DNA from: Swaminathania salitolerans
GTDB taxonomy: Bacteria; Pseudomonadota; Alphaproteobacteria; Acetobacterales; Acetobacteraceae
Assembly (NCBI RefSeq): GCF_025994315.1
Contig: NZ_BAQE01000030.1
Direction: 5' to 3' (one strand)
DNA length: 64,000 nt
The first letter of the stretch is position 1. Every line of letters begins with the position of its first letter. The position numbers and the translations under genes were made by a program. Below, in pieces: positions 51,508-62,451 of the stretch. The notes under the pieces are model-generated. The model saw only the letters and a program-made list of their open reading frames with translations, had not been told where the DNA came from and did not search any database.

Positions 51508-53256
51508 TCACAGGGGGAGCGGCACCGTCCGTCCGGCTTCCAGCCTCCATGCACGATCGAGCTTCTCCGCTCCCGTCAGGCGATGCGCGATAAGAATGAC
51601 CGTACGCCCCCTCATCACGCGGTTGAGCGTATGCAGGAAGGCACGCTCGGTTGCGGAATCCAGACCGGTTGCCGGTTCATCGAGCAGCATCACAGGCGCA
51701 TCGAGAAGCAATGTCCGTGCGAGCGCGATACGACGCCCCTGCCCGCCCGACAGACGGGTCCCGCCTTCGCCTACCCAGCTATCCAGCCCATCGGGCAGTT
51801 CCTGCACGACCTCCGCGATCTCGGCCTGCTCGAGCACATCCCATAGCCGGTCCTCGGCGATATTCCCGCGTCCCAGCGTCAGATTGTTCCGGATGGTATC
51901 GGCAAAAAGATGCGTCGTCTGGGACAGCCATCCGATGCGCCCGCGCAGCTGCGCGGTGTCGAGCGTACGTATATCGTGCCCACCGAAAGAGATCTCGCCC
52001 GATTCCGGCTGCGCGACCTTGAGCAACAGGGCCGCAAGGCTCGATTTCCCGACGCCGGAAGGACCGATCAGGGCCACATGATCGCCCGCATGGATGGTCA
52101 GGTCCAGCCGGTCGAGAACGGGAGGTCGCGCAATCGCCATGCGATCGGCACCCTCGACCATGTCCTCGCCCGGAACAGGATCGGGAGCCGCCCAGCGGAA
52201 GGTGACGTCATTGAAAACGATGTCGCCGGTTTCGGGCGGGCGGCACTGTCCTTCACCGCTCTCATCCATCCGTTCCCCGCTGGTTTCCGTGATACGCCGG
52301 GCGGCGAGGCCGACCTGTCCCGCAAGGACACCCGTTCGCGCCAGGGCAGAGACGCCCTCGAACACGGTGCCGGTCAGGAAGACCAGTCCCACGCCCGAAA
52401 GCAAAGGAAGGTTGAGCCCGCCCAGCCCCGCCATCGCCAGAAGCAGGATCACCAGCGCCGTCTGACCGCAGAGATAGGAGAGTGCTCCGGAAACGGCCAT
52501 GGCGCGATTCCGTTGAAGCTGCGCCTCGTGCAGTCTCGTCTCGTCCTCGATGATGCGACCGGCGAGACGAAGTTCGCCGGAAAACGCCCGAGCCTCGCGC
52601 AATCCGGTGGCGAGATCCAATGCTGCAACGCGCAGCGCGGATTCCGCATGAAGGACAGTGTGACTGAGGCCGCTCGAACGCAGCGCCGAGAGAAGCGGCA
52701 GCAGGCAGGCTGCCGCGAGAAAGAGCCCCCCCAGAGCCAGACCCAGCCGCCAGTCGGCCAGCCCGGCCACGATCACGAGCACTGGCAGGGAAATGAGCGC
52801 AGCGAGAAACGGCACAGCGATACGCAGATACAGATTGTCGAGCAGTTCGACATCGCCGACGAGACGGTTCAGCAGATCGCCCGCGCGACGGAATCCGAGC
52901 CCGGCAGCCGCTCCCTGCGCGAGACGCCGGAAGAACCAGACGCGCAAGGCGGCGAGCGCGCGAAACATCGCGTCATGGGCGAAGAGACGCTCCGCGTATC
53001 GCAAGACGATCCGGGCGCCACCGAAAACACGCAGAAGCCCGAAACTCGTGCCCGCGCCGAGAGCCAGCGCCGAGACACTTGCCCCCGCATTCCACATGAG
53101 TGCAAAGCCGCTGAGAAGCGCGAGCGCCGAGAGCAGCAGGCCGAAGCCGAGCCGGCCGTAATAGGGGCGCCAGACCGTCACGATCATGCGCAGGGCTTCA
53201 AGCGTTCTGTGCACCCGGTCGGGTTCCGTGCGCGTGGGGCTATGTTCGCTCATCAT
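51508..53256 (-). CDS. cydC: ABC exporter subunit CydC (cysteine/glutathione export)
   Basis: Heterodimeric inner-membrane exporter half, 582 residues. About six N-terminal helices (GFGLLLSALALLSGFALMW..., AVPFLAALISLPVLVIV) are followed by an ATPase domain with Walker A GPSGVGKSS, signature LSGGQGRR, Walker B LLLDAPVMLLDEPATGLDS. With CydD it exports cysteine and glutathione, needed for cytochrome bd maturation. The CydD stop and CydC start overlap by four bases. cydAB is not in the window. Confidence 0.93.
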   Translation of the reverse strand: MMSEHSPTRTEPDRVHRTLEALRMIVTVWRPYYGRLGFGLLLSALALLSGFALMWNAGASVSALALGAGTSFGLLRVFGGARIVLRYAERLFAHDAMFRALAALRVWFFRRLAQGAAAGLGFRRAGDLLNRLVGDVELLDNLYLRIAVPFLAALISLPVLVIVAGLADWRLGLALGGLFLAAACLLPLLSALRSSGLSHTVLHAESALRVAALDLATGLREARAFSGELRLAGRIIEDETRLHEAQLQRNRAMAVSGALSYLCGQTALVILLLAMAGLGGLNLPLLSGVGLVFLTGTVFEGVSALARTGVLAGQVGLAARRITETSGERMDESGEGQCRPPETGDIVFNDVTFRWAAPDPVPGEDMVEGADRMAIARPPVLDRLDLTIHAGDHVALIGPSGVGKSSLAALLLKVAQPESGEISFGGHDIRTLDTAQLRGRIGWLSQTTHLFADTIRNNLTLGRGNIAEDRLWDVLEQAEIAEVVQELPDGLDSWVGEGGTRLSGGQGRRIALARTLLLDAPVMLLDEPATGLDSATERAFLHTLNRVMRGRTVILIAHRLTGAEKLDRAWRLEAGRTVPLPL

Positions 53257-54956
53257 GGATGACCTCCCGTAACGGCGCCGTGCGAGAGCGACAGGGTCTG
53301 GGTGCCGAGCGCGCGCATGGCGGGGGAATGCGAACTCAGCACCACGGTACGCCCCTCTGCGAGACAGGCGAGCGATTCGATGATGTCCCGCTCGGTATCG
53401 GGATCGAGATGCGCCGTCGGCTCATCCAGAAGCAGGAGAGGCGCATCCTTGAGAAAGGCGCGCGCGATGGCGACACGCTGCGCCTGCCCTCCCGAAAGGC
53501 CGAAGCCTCCCTCGCCAATCTCGGTATCCAGCCCCTTGGGCAGGAGCGGCAGGAAGCTGTCGATCGCAGCGGCGCGCACCGCCGCATCGAGCGCTTCGTC
53601 ATCCGCATCGGGCCGCGCGAAAAGCAGGTTTTCGCGGAGCGTTCCGGCAAAAAGAACCGGTCTCTGGCCGATCCAGGCCAGATATCGTGCGATCTCCCGG
53701 CCACGCATGGCCCGGGTATCGCGCCCGTTGAAGAGGATCCGCCCCGATACAGGGTGGATGAACCCGAGGAGCAGTTCGATGAGCGTCGATTTTCCCGCCC
53801 CGGAGGCGCCATCCACGACGAGAATGTCGCCAGGAGCAACCGTGAAATCGAGCGCTTCGAAAACGAACGGAAGATCCTCGCGCCACCGGTAGCTTATCGC
53901 GTCTCCCTCGACGGTCACCGGTCCGATTGCCTCAGCCATCCCGGCTCCGTCGACGATGCCTTCATCTCCGCCATGCTCGAGCGCATGCATCGCCTCCGCT
54001 GCACCTGCGGCATGGGCGCGATCCTGATAGGCGAGCGCCAGACCGCGCAGAGGTGCGAAGAATTCGGGCACCAGAAGAAGCGCGAAAAGGGTCGCCGTGA
54101 AATCGGGCGTGGCATGGACCGAAATCCCGCTCGTCTCATGACGATGGAGAAAATGACCCTGGGTGAGCACGATCAGGATGATCGCAACGACCATCGCGAT
54201 ATCGATGGCGGCAGAGGAGAGAAACGCAACGCGGAGAATCTTCATCGTCCGGCGACGCAGCTCGTCCGCCGCCCGGGAAAGCGCCTCAGCCTCGCGCCCA
54301 TCGGCATTGGCGAGCACGATCGTCGCGATACCGCGTATCCGGTCGAGAAAGCGCGATTGCAGTCGCACCATGGCGAGAAACTGGTTACGGGAAGCGAGCG
54401 CCGCCCCGATCCCGAAGACGGCCTGGGCTACGGGAACGAGAGCGCCGCACACAGCAAGGATCAGGGCCGCACGGGGATTGAACCAGAAAATGGCGGCGAG
54501 ACTCAGACAGGGCAGCAGGACCCAGCTCATGGAGGCCGGTAGCCAGCGCGCGAAATAGCCGTCGAGAACCTCGATCCGGTCGACGAGAAGGGCCGCGATC
54601 TCCCCGGAATGCTGGCGACGCAACAAGGCGGGGCCGATACCGATGACGGAATCGAGCACCGAGCGCCTCAGCCGCGCGCGCGCGCGTATCCCGGCGCGTG
54701 CAGCCGCCTGCTCCTGCACGATCATGCATCCGGCACGAAAGAGAGAGAGCACGGCGAAAATACCGATCGGGGAAAGCGAGGGCGCTGCGCGATCCCGCGC
54801 GACCCGGTCGATGATCGCGGCCAGACACCAGGCCTGACCGATTGCAAGGATCGTGCCGACACATGCAAGGAGGACGGCTGGTAGAGCCGCGCGCTTCGCG
54901 GGGCCGGATTGCTGTCTGACCCAGTTCCGTACCAGTTTTTTATCTACAGCGCTCAT
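53253..54956 (-). CDS. cydD: ABC exporter subunit CydD
   Basis: Partner half of the CydDC exporter, 567 residues. Membrane domain (LLACVGTILAIGQAWCLAAIIDRV) and ATPase with Walker A GASGAGKST, signature LSGGQAQR, Walker B LLLLDEPTAHLD. First gene of the operon; it is preceded by about 300 bases that include a terminator of the next gene upstream. Confidence 0.93.
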   Translation of the reverse strand: MSAVDKKLVRNWVRQQSGPAKRAALPAVLLACVGTILAIGQAWCLAAIIDRVARDRAAPSLSPIGIFAVLSLFRAGCMIVQEQAAARAGIRARARLRRSVLDSVIGIGPALLRRQHSGEIAALLVDRIEVLDGYFARWLPASMSWVLLPCLSLAAIFWFNPRAALILAVCGALVPVAQAVFGIGAALASRNQFLAMVRLQSRFLDRIRGIATIVLANADGREAEALSRAADELRRRTMKILRVAFLSSAAIDIAMVVAIILIVLTQGHFLHRHETSGISVHATPDFTATLFALLLVPEFFAPLRGLALAYQDRAHAAGAAEAMHALEHGGDEGIVDGAGMAEAIGPVTVEGDAISYRWREDLPFVFEALDFTVAPGDILVVDGASGAGKSTLIELLLGFIHPVSGRILFNGRDTRAMRGREIARYLAWIGQRPVLFAGTLRENLLFARPDADDEALDAAVRAAAIDSFLPLLPKGLDTEIGEGGFGLSGGQAQRVAIARAFLKDAPLLLLDEPTAHLDPDTERDIIESLACLAEGRTVVLSSHSPAMRALGTQTLSLSHGAVTGGHP

Positions 54957-55262
54957 GACCCGGCCATATAGGCAGATTGCCCCCCCGGTGGTAGTCTTGC
55001 CGCGTCAAGATTGCAGAACATTTAAAGCCCGGGAGACGGCGCCCTTCCGCCTGTTTCTGCGGCGCGCCATCGATCACCGCTGAAAATCAAAGCATTTTTC
55101 CGATCGCTGCCCGAAGCGCACCTGTTTCTGTGAAAGGATAAAGCGATAAGGGCGTGAGAAGCCCTGCGCTCGCTCTATGCTCCCGGAATCAGAAAAGCGG
55201 CCCGGAGGCCGCTTTTCCCTGATACGATTCCGGGCGCAGTTACTGCGGTAGTCCCGACCGGA
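54957..55262. other. Intergenic region upstream of cydD
   Basis: 306 bases. It holds the terminator at 55192-55217 and, presumably, the cydD promoter; no clear -10/-35 or FNR-like site was found. No gene is evident. Confidence 0.5.
55192..55217. terminator. Intrinsic terminator after the small secreted protein gene
   Basis: AAAAGCGGCC-CGGA-GGCCGCTTTT is a perfect 10-bp stem with four A on one side and four T on the other. It can act in both directions and lies 46 bases beyond the stop at 55263. Confidence 0.9.
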
Positions 55263-55610
55263 TCACTGATTGGCGGGAGGCTGCGGCGCCGCTGCCGGCA
55301 TGGAGGAGGACGGCATCTTCCCCTGGCCTTCCATCGGCATCGGTGCCGGGCTCGGCATGGTGGGGTTGGCGTTCGGGGCAGCCATCGGCGCCGTGGCCGG
55401 GACCGGCGTCTGTGCCTGCTGCAGGCTCCGCGCATTCAGATCCTCGGTCGAAGGCGAACCCTTGTCGCCCTTCTGGTGCATCATGCCCTTCTTGTGCATG
55501 CCGCTCATCGCGCCATGATGGCCCTTGTGATGGGTGTGGGCAGCGAAAGCCGGGCTGGAGACGGCGAAGGTAGCGGCGATCAGGGTCGCGCCGAGTGCGG
55601 AAAACTTCAT
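55263..55610 (-). CDS. Small secreted His/Met-rich protein
   Basis: 115 residues from ATG 55610 (AAAGGA site). Signal peptide (LGATLIAATFAVSSPAFA) with cleavage near residue 23. The mature protein starts HTHHKGHHGAMSGMHKKGMMH, rich in His and Met, followed by a STEDLNARSLQQAQ segment and a Pro/Ala/Met-rich tail. The composition suggests metal binding or a disordered periplasmic protein; similar short secreted proteins occur in acetic acid bacteria. The function is unknown. It ends at a clear terminator. Confidence 0.75.
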   Translation of the reverse strand: MKFSALGATLIAATFAVSSPAFAAHTHHKGHHGAMSGMHKKGMMHQKGDKGSPSTEDLNARSLQQAQTPVPATAPMAAPNANPTMPSPAPMPMEGQGKMPSSSMPAAAPQPPANQ

Positions 55611-55800
55611 CTTGGGTCCTTTCCAGTGTCGCGCATTCCATGACGATCCCCTGTCCATCGCCCGACCAACGCTTCAGCGATGCAGGGATATCGAGGGAAA
55701 GCCCGATGCTCGAGCTGAAAACGTAACGTCCGCGTTGCGGTTCCCCGTAAAAGGAACGAGATGGACAGAACAGGCCATCCCTTTCCAGCGGCGACGCCGT

Positions 55801-56262
55801 TCAGTCCCGGCGGATGGCGCCCGGTTCGGAAGACACGCCATAGGTGTCGCGCGCACGCTTGATGAATGCCGACACCATCAGACGTACGCCCTCATTGAAC
55901 ACGACCCCGATGGCATTCTGCAGAAGACGCGAACGGAACTCGAAATCGACGAAGAAATCGACCAGACAGCCACGCGGATCCGGCGTGAAGGTCCACACAT
56001 TGTTGAGATATCTGAACGGCCCCTTCTCGTAGCGCACACGAATGCGCGACGGCCGATCCAGTGCGACACGGCTTGTGAAGGTTTCGCGGAAAGGGCCGAA
56101 TCCCACCGTGAGATCGGCGATGAGCTCCTGCTCGGTGCGGGACTTCACGTTTGCCTTGACGCACCACGGGAGAAACTGCGGATAGGCCCCCACATCGGCA
56201 ACGAGATCGAAAAGCTGTTCAGGACTATATGCGATCAGCCGTTGTTCGGCGTGGGTGGGCAT
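55801..56262 (-). CDS. RatA/COQ10-family START-like protein
   Basis: 153 residues of the polyketide cyclase/COQ10 START-like fold. Seen: YSPEQLFDLVADVGAYPQFLPWC, VDFEFRSRLLQNAIGVVF. Family members bind ubiquinone-type lipids (COQ10) or are annotated as ribosome-associated RatA. Overlaps the lipA stop by one base (TAATG), so it is co-translated with the lipoyl/PDH operon. Quinone binding is more likely in this setting than a toxin role. Confidence 0.88.
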   Translation of the reverse strand: MPTHAEQRLIAYSPEQLFDLVADVGAYPQFLPWCVKANVKSRTEQELIADLTVGFGPFRETFTSRVALDRPSRIRVRYEKGPFRYLNNVWTFTPDPRGCLVDFFVDFEFRSRLLQNAIGVVFNEGVRLMVSAFIKRARDTYGVSSEPGAIRRD

Positions 56263-57251
56263 TATCGTGTCTCCGGCCGGGGCAAACTCTGTCCCAGCTT
56301 GTTCTGACGGGCTTCGCGCAACGCTGCGAAATCGGAGTCCGCATGATAGGAAGATCGTGTCAATGGACTGGCACTGACCTGCAGGAACCCTTTCGCCCTT
56401 GCCATGCTCGCGAATTCGTCGAACTCGGCAGGCGGGACGAACCGGTCCACCTTCGCATGTTTGGGCGTGGGCTGCAGATACTGACCGAGCGTAATGAAAT
56501 CCACATCGGCGATACGGAAATCGTCCATGACCTGCGCGACCTCCATCCTCTCCTCCCCGAGGCCGAGCATCAGCCCCGATTTGGTGAAGATCGAAGGATC
56601 CTGCCTTTTGACATCGTCAAGAAGCCTCAGGGACTGGAAATACCGCGCACCCGGCCTGATGGAGGGATAGAGGCGCGGTACCGTTTCGATATTGTGATTG
56701 AAGACGTCGGGCCGGGCCTCCACCACGACGGGAAGCGCGCCGGGCTTGCGCAGGAAATCCGGCGTGAGGATCTCGATCGTCGTGGAAGGCGATGCCTCCC
56801 TGATCCGGGCGATCGTCCGGGCGAAATGCCGTGCGCCGCCATCTGCCAGATCGTCGCGATCGACCGAGGTGATCACGACATGACGCAAGCCGAGCGTTGC
56901 CACCGCCTCGGCCACGCGATGCGGTTCATCCTCATCGAGCGCGTGCGGCATGCCTGTCGTGACATTGCAGAACGAGCAGGCCCGGGTGCAGATCTCGCCC
57001 ATGATCATCATGGTCGCATGGCGCTGGGACCAGCATTCGCCGATATTCGGGCATGCCGCCTCCTCGCAGACCGTCACCAGACGGTTGTCGCGCATCAATT
57101 TGCGCGTCTCCTGATAGATCGGGCTGTTCGGCGCCTTTACCCGGATCCAGTCCGGCTTGCGCTGGACTGGATTATCGGGCCGATTGGCCTTTTCGGGGTG
57201 GCGGAGCGCGCTCTGCTTCCGATGATCTATGGTGATGCGCTGCATGGTCAT
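56262..57251 (-). CDS. lipA: Lipoyl synthase
   Basis: Radical SAM enzyme inserting two sulfurs into octanoyl groups to make lipoyl cofactor, 329 residues. Seen: the auxiliary cluster Cys pattern CEEAACPNIGEC (CX4CX5C), the radical SAM CTRACSFC (CX3CX2C), and a final RSSYHADSDF (RSSYHA segment holding the fifth ligand region). Its product is used by the E2 and E1 beta lipoyl domains encoded just upstream. Operon with lpdA and the PDH genes. Confidence 0.96.
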   Translation of the reverse strand: MTMQRITIDHRKQSALRHPEKANRPDNPVQRKPDWIRVKAPNSPIYQETRKLMRDNRLVTVCEEAACPNIGECWSQRHATMMIMGEICTRACSFCNVTTGMPHALDEDEPHRVAEAVATLGLRHVVITSVDRDDLADGGARHFARTIARIREASPSTTIEILTPDFLRKPGALPVVVEARPDVFNHNIETVPRLYPSIRPGARYFQSLRLLDDVKRQDPSIFTKSGLMLGLGEERMEVAQVMDDFRIADVDFITLGQYLQPTPKHAKVDRFVPPAEFDEFASMARAKGFLQVSASPLTRSSYHADSDFAALREARQNKLGQSLPRPETR

Positions 57252-57253
57252 GA

Positions 57254-58657
<1,404 letters not shown>

Positions 58658-58660
58658 GGG

Positions 58661-59965
58661 TCAGATCACCAGTGAATAGGGGTTTTGAACGATATCGCGC
58701 AGCGCATTCAGCCATTTCGCTCCGAGTGCCCCATCGACGGCGCGATGATCGACAGAGAGCGTGGCCGTCATGACGGTCGCGATGGCGAGCTGGTCGCCAC
58801 GCACGACGGCGCGCTTCTCGCCCGCTGCGATCGCGAGGATCCCGGCCTGGGGGGGATTGATGATGGCCGAGAACTCGCGCACGCCGAACATGCCCATATT
58901 CGAGATCGAGAAGGTGCCGCCCTGGAACTCCTCGGGCTTGAGCTTGCCGTCACGCGCACGCCTGGCCAGATCGCGCGCCTCGGCGCTGATCTCGCGCAGG
59001 GATTTGCGATCGGCCTGGCGGATGATCGGCGTGATCAGCCCATCGGGGATCGAAACCGCCATCGAGATATCGATCTCGGGGAAATGCAGCGTCTCCGCCT
59101 CGGTGTACTGGACATTCAGGCCCGGGCAGTCGCGCAGGGCGAGCGCCACGGCCTTGATCATCATGTCGTTGACCGAGATCTTGAACTGACCGTCCCCCTC
59201 GCCCGGCGAAGCTGCATTGAGCCTGGAACGCAGCGCCAGCAGCGCATCGAGCTCGATATCGACCGATACGTAGAAATGCGGGACGTTCTGCTTGGACTCG
59301 CTCAGGCGGCGCGCGATGACCTTGCGCATCGAGGAATTCGGCACGCGCCTCGCTTCCGCTGGCGCTGCACCCGGGACGGGAGCGCCCCTGGGGGCGGGAG
59401 CGGCTTCCGGTGCGACCGGCTTCGCATTCTCGACGTCACGACGCAGGATACGCCCGTTCGGGCCGGTTCCCTCGAGGGTCGCAAGGTCGATACCCTTCTG
59501 CGACGCGATGCGGCGCGCGAGAGGCGATGCGAAAACGCGCTTGCCTGCAGGCGCAGCCTGAGAAGGCGAAGCGGTCTGGCCCGAGGCAGTCTGGCTTGAA
59601 GCAGTCCGGGCAGGAGCAATTCGATTGGAAGCGTCTTGATCGGAAGCGTTCCGGGCGGCGGTCTGCGGTGCCGGCTCGGCCTTCTTCGCGGGCGCTGCCT
59701 CGACAGCATCCGGCACGTCCTCGCCCTCATCGACCAGAATGGCGATGGGTGCATTGACCTTCACCCCCTCGCTGCCTTCTGGAACGACGATACGACCGAG
59801 AATGCCTTCATCGACGGCCTCGACTTCCATCGTGGCCTTGTCCGTCTCGATCTCGGCAATCAGATCGCCCGATCTGACCGTGTCGCCTTCCTTCTTCAGC
59901 CAGCGCGAGAGCGTTCCCTCGGTCATGGTCGGAGAAAGAGCGGGCATCAGGATATTGGTAGCCAT
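58661..59965 (-). CDS. pdhC: Dihydrolipoamide acetyltransferase (PDH E2)
   Basis: Core of the pyruvate dehydrogenase complex, 434 residues. One lipoyl domain (LSPTMTEGTLSRW, lipoylated Lys in ETDKATMEVEAVDEG), a Ser/Thr/Ala/Gln-rich linker, a peripheral subunit-binding domain (ASPLARRIASQKGIDL), and a catalytic domain ending LSVDHRAVDGALGAKW with the active His and Asp. The linker has repetitive codons. Confidence 0.95.
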   Translation of the reverse strand: MATNILMPALSPTMTEGTLSRWLKKEGDTVRSGDLIAEIETDKATMEVEAVDEGILGRIVVPEGSEGVKVNAPIAILVDEGEDVPDAVEAAPAKKAEPAPQTAARNASDQDASNRIAPARTASSQTASGQTASPSQAAPAGKRVFASPLARRIASQKGIDLATLEGTGPNGRILRRDVENAKPVAPEAAPAPRGAPVPGAAPAEARRVPNSSMRKVIARRLSESKQNVPHFYVSVDIELDALLALRSRLNAASPGEGDGQFKISVNDMMIKAVALALRDCPGLNVQYTEAETLHFPEIDISMAVSIPDGLITPIIRQADRKSLREISAEARDLARRARDGKLKPEEFQGGTFSISNMGMFGVREFSAIINPPQAGILAIAAGEKRAVVRGDQLAIATVMTATLSVDHRAVDGALGAKWLNALRDIVQNPYSLVI

Positions 59966-59977
59966 GGTCGCAGCCCC

Positions 59978-61324
59978 TCAGAACAGTTTGCAAACCGCGT
60001 CCACCACCCAGTCAGGCTGCGGAAGCGCATGTTTTTCGAGATTGGCGGCGTAAGGCAGCGGAATATCGAGCCCGCAGACGCGCGCAGGCGGTGCATCGAG
60101 ATAATCGAAAGCCTGCTCGCAGGCGATCGTGCAGATCTCGGCCCCGATACCGGCCACGGGCCAGCCTTCCTCGACCGAGACGATACGGCTCGTCTTCTTC
60201 ACGCTGTTGACGATGGTCTCGGTGTCGAGCGGGCGGATGGTGCGCAGATTGATCACCTCCGCCTCGATCCCCTGCTCTGCCAGTTTCGCAGCCGCCTCGA
60301 GCGCCACACCGACCATGATCGAGAACGCCACCAGCGTGACGTCCTTGCCCTCACGCTCGATCTTCGCCTTGCCGATGGGCAGGATGAAATCCTCATCCAC
60401 AGGGCACGGGAATTTCTGTCCGTAGAGAATCTCGTTTTCGAGCACGATTACCGGATTCGGATCGCGGATGGCGGAACGAAGCAGCCCCTTCGCATCTTCG
60501 GACGACCAGGGTGCGACCACCTTAAGGCCGGGCACATGGGCATACCAGCTGGCATAGCACTGCGAATGCTGTGCGCCCACGCGAGCCGCTGCGCCGTTGG
60601 GGCCACGGAACACGATGGGACAGCCCATCTGTCCGCCCGACATATAAAGCGTCTTGGCTGCCGAATTGATGATATGGTCGATCGCCTGCATGGCGAAATT
60701 CATCGTCATGAATTCCACGATCGGCTTGAGGCCCGTCAGCGCGGCGCCCACGGCCATGCCGGTGAAGCCATGCTCGGTGATCGGCGTGTCGATGACGCGT
60801 TTCTCGCCGAACTCGTCCAGCAATCCCTGACTTATCTTGTAAGCGCCCTGGTACTGGGCGACCTCCTCACCCATGAGGAACACGTCCTCGTCGCGGCGCA
60901 GCTCAGCTGCCATGGCATCGCGAAGGGCCTCACGCACGGTGATGACCGACGTCTCGCCCCATTCGCGATCCGGCGTTGCCACCATGTCCTGCGGCTTCAC
61001 GGGCGCGGTCTGCTCTACGGCGGTCTGTGCCGCTGGCGTCTGTGCGGGTGCAGGACCGCTCTCCAGCGCCGAGATATCCTCACCTTCTTCCGAGATGATG
61101 GCGATCTGGGTATTCACGGCGACGTTTTCCGTGCCCTCCGGAACCAGGATTTTCGCAAGGATACCGCTATCGACGGCTTCGACTTCCATCGTGGCCTTGT
61201 CGGTCTCGATCTCGGCGATGACGTCGCCGGAACTGATCTTGTCGCCTGCCTTGCGCGTCCATTTCGAGAGCGTGCCTTCGGTCATGGTAGGCGAGAGAGC
61301 CGGCATGAGAACAGGAGCGGCCAT
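59978..61324 (-). CDS. pdhB: Pyruvate dehydrogenase E1 beta with lipoyl domain
   Basis: 448 residues. An N-terminal lipoyl domain of about 80 residues (LSPTMTEGTLSKW, Lys in ETDKATMEVEAVD), a Pro/Ala/Gln linker and the E1 beta catalytic part (TVREALRDAMAAELRRDEDVFLMGEEVAQYQGAYKISQGL). A lipoylated E1 beta is a known alphaproteobacterial feature. It overlaps no gene and is followed by pdhC after 12 bases. Confidence 0.95.
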   Translation of the reverse strand: MAAPVLMPALSPTMTEGTLSKWTRKAGDKISSGDVIAEIETDKATMEVEAVDSGILAKILVPEGTENVAVNTQIAIISEEGEDISALESGPAPAQTPAAQTAVEQTAPVKPQDMVATPDREWGETSVITVREALRDAMAAELRRDEDVFLMGEEVAQYQGAYKISQGLLDEFGEKRVIDTPITEHGFTGMAVGAALTGLKPIVEFMTMNFAMQAIDHIINSAAKTLYMSGGQMGCPIVFRGPNGAAARVGAQHSQCYASWYAHVPGLKVVAPWSSEDAKGLLRSAIRDPNPVIVLENEILYGQKFPCPVDEDFILPIGKAKIEREGKDVTLVAFSIMVGVALEAAAKLAEQGIEAEVINLRTIRPLDTETIVNSVKKTSRIVSVEEGWPVAGIGAEICTIACEQAFDYLDAPPARVCGLDIPLPYAANLEKHALPQPDWVVDAVCKLF

Positions 61325-61327
61325 AAC

Positions 61328-62347
61328 TTACGCCTCCACCAGAATATCGGTCCAGAGTTCGGAAAGATCGGGCTCGGGGCTGTTCTGCGCGAACTCGGCA
61401 GCGTCGTTGACGATCTGCTTCACCTCGGCATCGATTTCCTTGAAAATATCCTCGCCGGTTCCCTTCTCGACGAGGAGACGGTGAAGCGCCTCGATCGGGT
61501 CGCGCGTGCGCCGCATTTCCTCGACCTCGGACCGGTCGCGGTAACGCGCGGGGTCGGACATCGAGTGACCGCGATAACGATAGGTTTCCATCTCGAGCAG
61601 GAACGGCCCCTTGCCCGCCCGGCAATGCGCGACGGCTTCCTTTGCGGCCTCATGCACGGCGAAGAGATCCATACCGTCCACCTTGCGGCCCGGAATATGC
61701 CAGGGCTCGCCGATACGGGAGAGATCCTTGGCCGCGCTGGCGCGCTCGACGCTCGTGCCCATGCCGTAGCGGTTGTTCTCGATCACATAGATGCAGGGCA
61801 GTTTGTGCAGGGATGCGAGATTGAAGCTCTCATAGACCTGCCCCTGCTGGGCCGCACCTTCTCCGAAATAGGCGACACCCACTTCGTCCGTGCCGCGATA
61901 CTTGTTCGCAAAGGCGAGCCCGGTGCCGATGGCCACCTGGGCGCCGACGATTCCATGACCGCCATAGAAATTCTTCTCGCGCGAGAACATGTGCATGGAG
62001 CCACCCTTGCCATGCGAATAACCGTCCTTGCGTCCGGTCAGTTCCGCCATGACGCCGCGCGGGCTCATGCCCATCATGAGCATATGGGCGTGGTCGCGAT
62101 AGGATGTCACGATCTTGTCGCCAGGCTTCATCGCGAGCGACATGCCGACGATGACCGCTTCCTGACCGATATAGAGATGGCAGAATCCGCCGATCAGTCC
62201 CATGCCGTAAAGCTGCCCGGCCTTCTCCTCGAAGCGGCGCAGGAGCAGCATGTCGCGATATGCTGTGCGAACGGTTTCCAGTGGCAGGATCGGTCCGTTG
62301 TGATCCGCGAGCGGCTGGGCCGCTCCCTTTTTGGCTGAGCCGGACAT
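61328..62347 (-). CDS. pdhA: Pyruvate dehydrogenase E1 alpha
   Basis: Thiamine-diphosphate subunit that decarboxylates pyruvate, 339 residues from ATG 62347 with AGGAG nine bases upstream; the frame is open to 62386. Seen: MLLLRRFEEKAGQLYGMG, GQEAVIVGM, SYRDHAHMLMMG, GGSMHMFS and the ThDP motif GEGAAQQGQVYESFNLASLHKLPCIYVIENN in segments. First gene of the PDH operon. Confidence 0.96.
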   Translation of the reverse strand: MSGSAKKGAAQPLADHNGPILPLETVRTAYRDMLLLRRFEEKAGQLYGMGLIGGFCHLYIGQEAVIVGMSLAMKPGDKIVTSYRDHAHMLMMGMSPRGVMAELTGRKDGYSHGKGGSMHMFSREKNFYGGHGIVGAQVAIGTGLAFANKYRGTDEVGVAYFGEGAAQQGQVYESFNLASLHKLPCIYVIENNRYGMGTSVERASAAKDLSRIGEPWHIPGRKVDGMDLFAVHEAAKEAVAHCRAGKGPFLLEMETYRYRGHSMSDPARYRDRSEVEEMRRTRDPIEALHRLLVEKGTGEDIFKEIDAEVKQIVNDAAEFAQNSPEPDLSELWTDILVEA

Positions 62348-62451
62348 GCTGGGTATCTCCTGAGCCTGACTTTGCGCCACGCGCAACTTACGGACCGGTA
62401 TTTACCAGTCCGGTTGCGCAAGTCCACAACCCGGGCTGTTAATTCTGTGCG

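Noticed and set aside
51335..51550. Upstream extension of the OmpA-like lipoprotein with a repeated ARGL pattern
   Set aside because: The pattern comes from the 13-bp tandem repeat; the signal peptide and ribosome site fix the start at 51334.
55801..56262. RatA toxin of a toxin-antitoxin module
   Set aside because: No RatB-like partner is present and the gene is fused to the lipoyl/PDH operon; a COQ10-like quinone-binding role fits better.
59636..62338. A 900-codon open frame on the plus strand opposite the PDH genes
   Set aside because: It is antisense to pdhA, pdhB and pdhC, which match their families end to end. High GC leaves the complementary frame open by chance.
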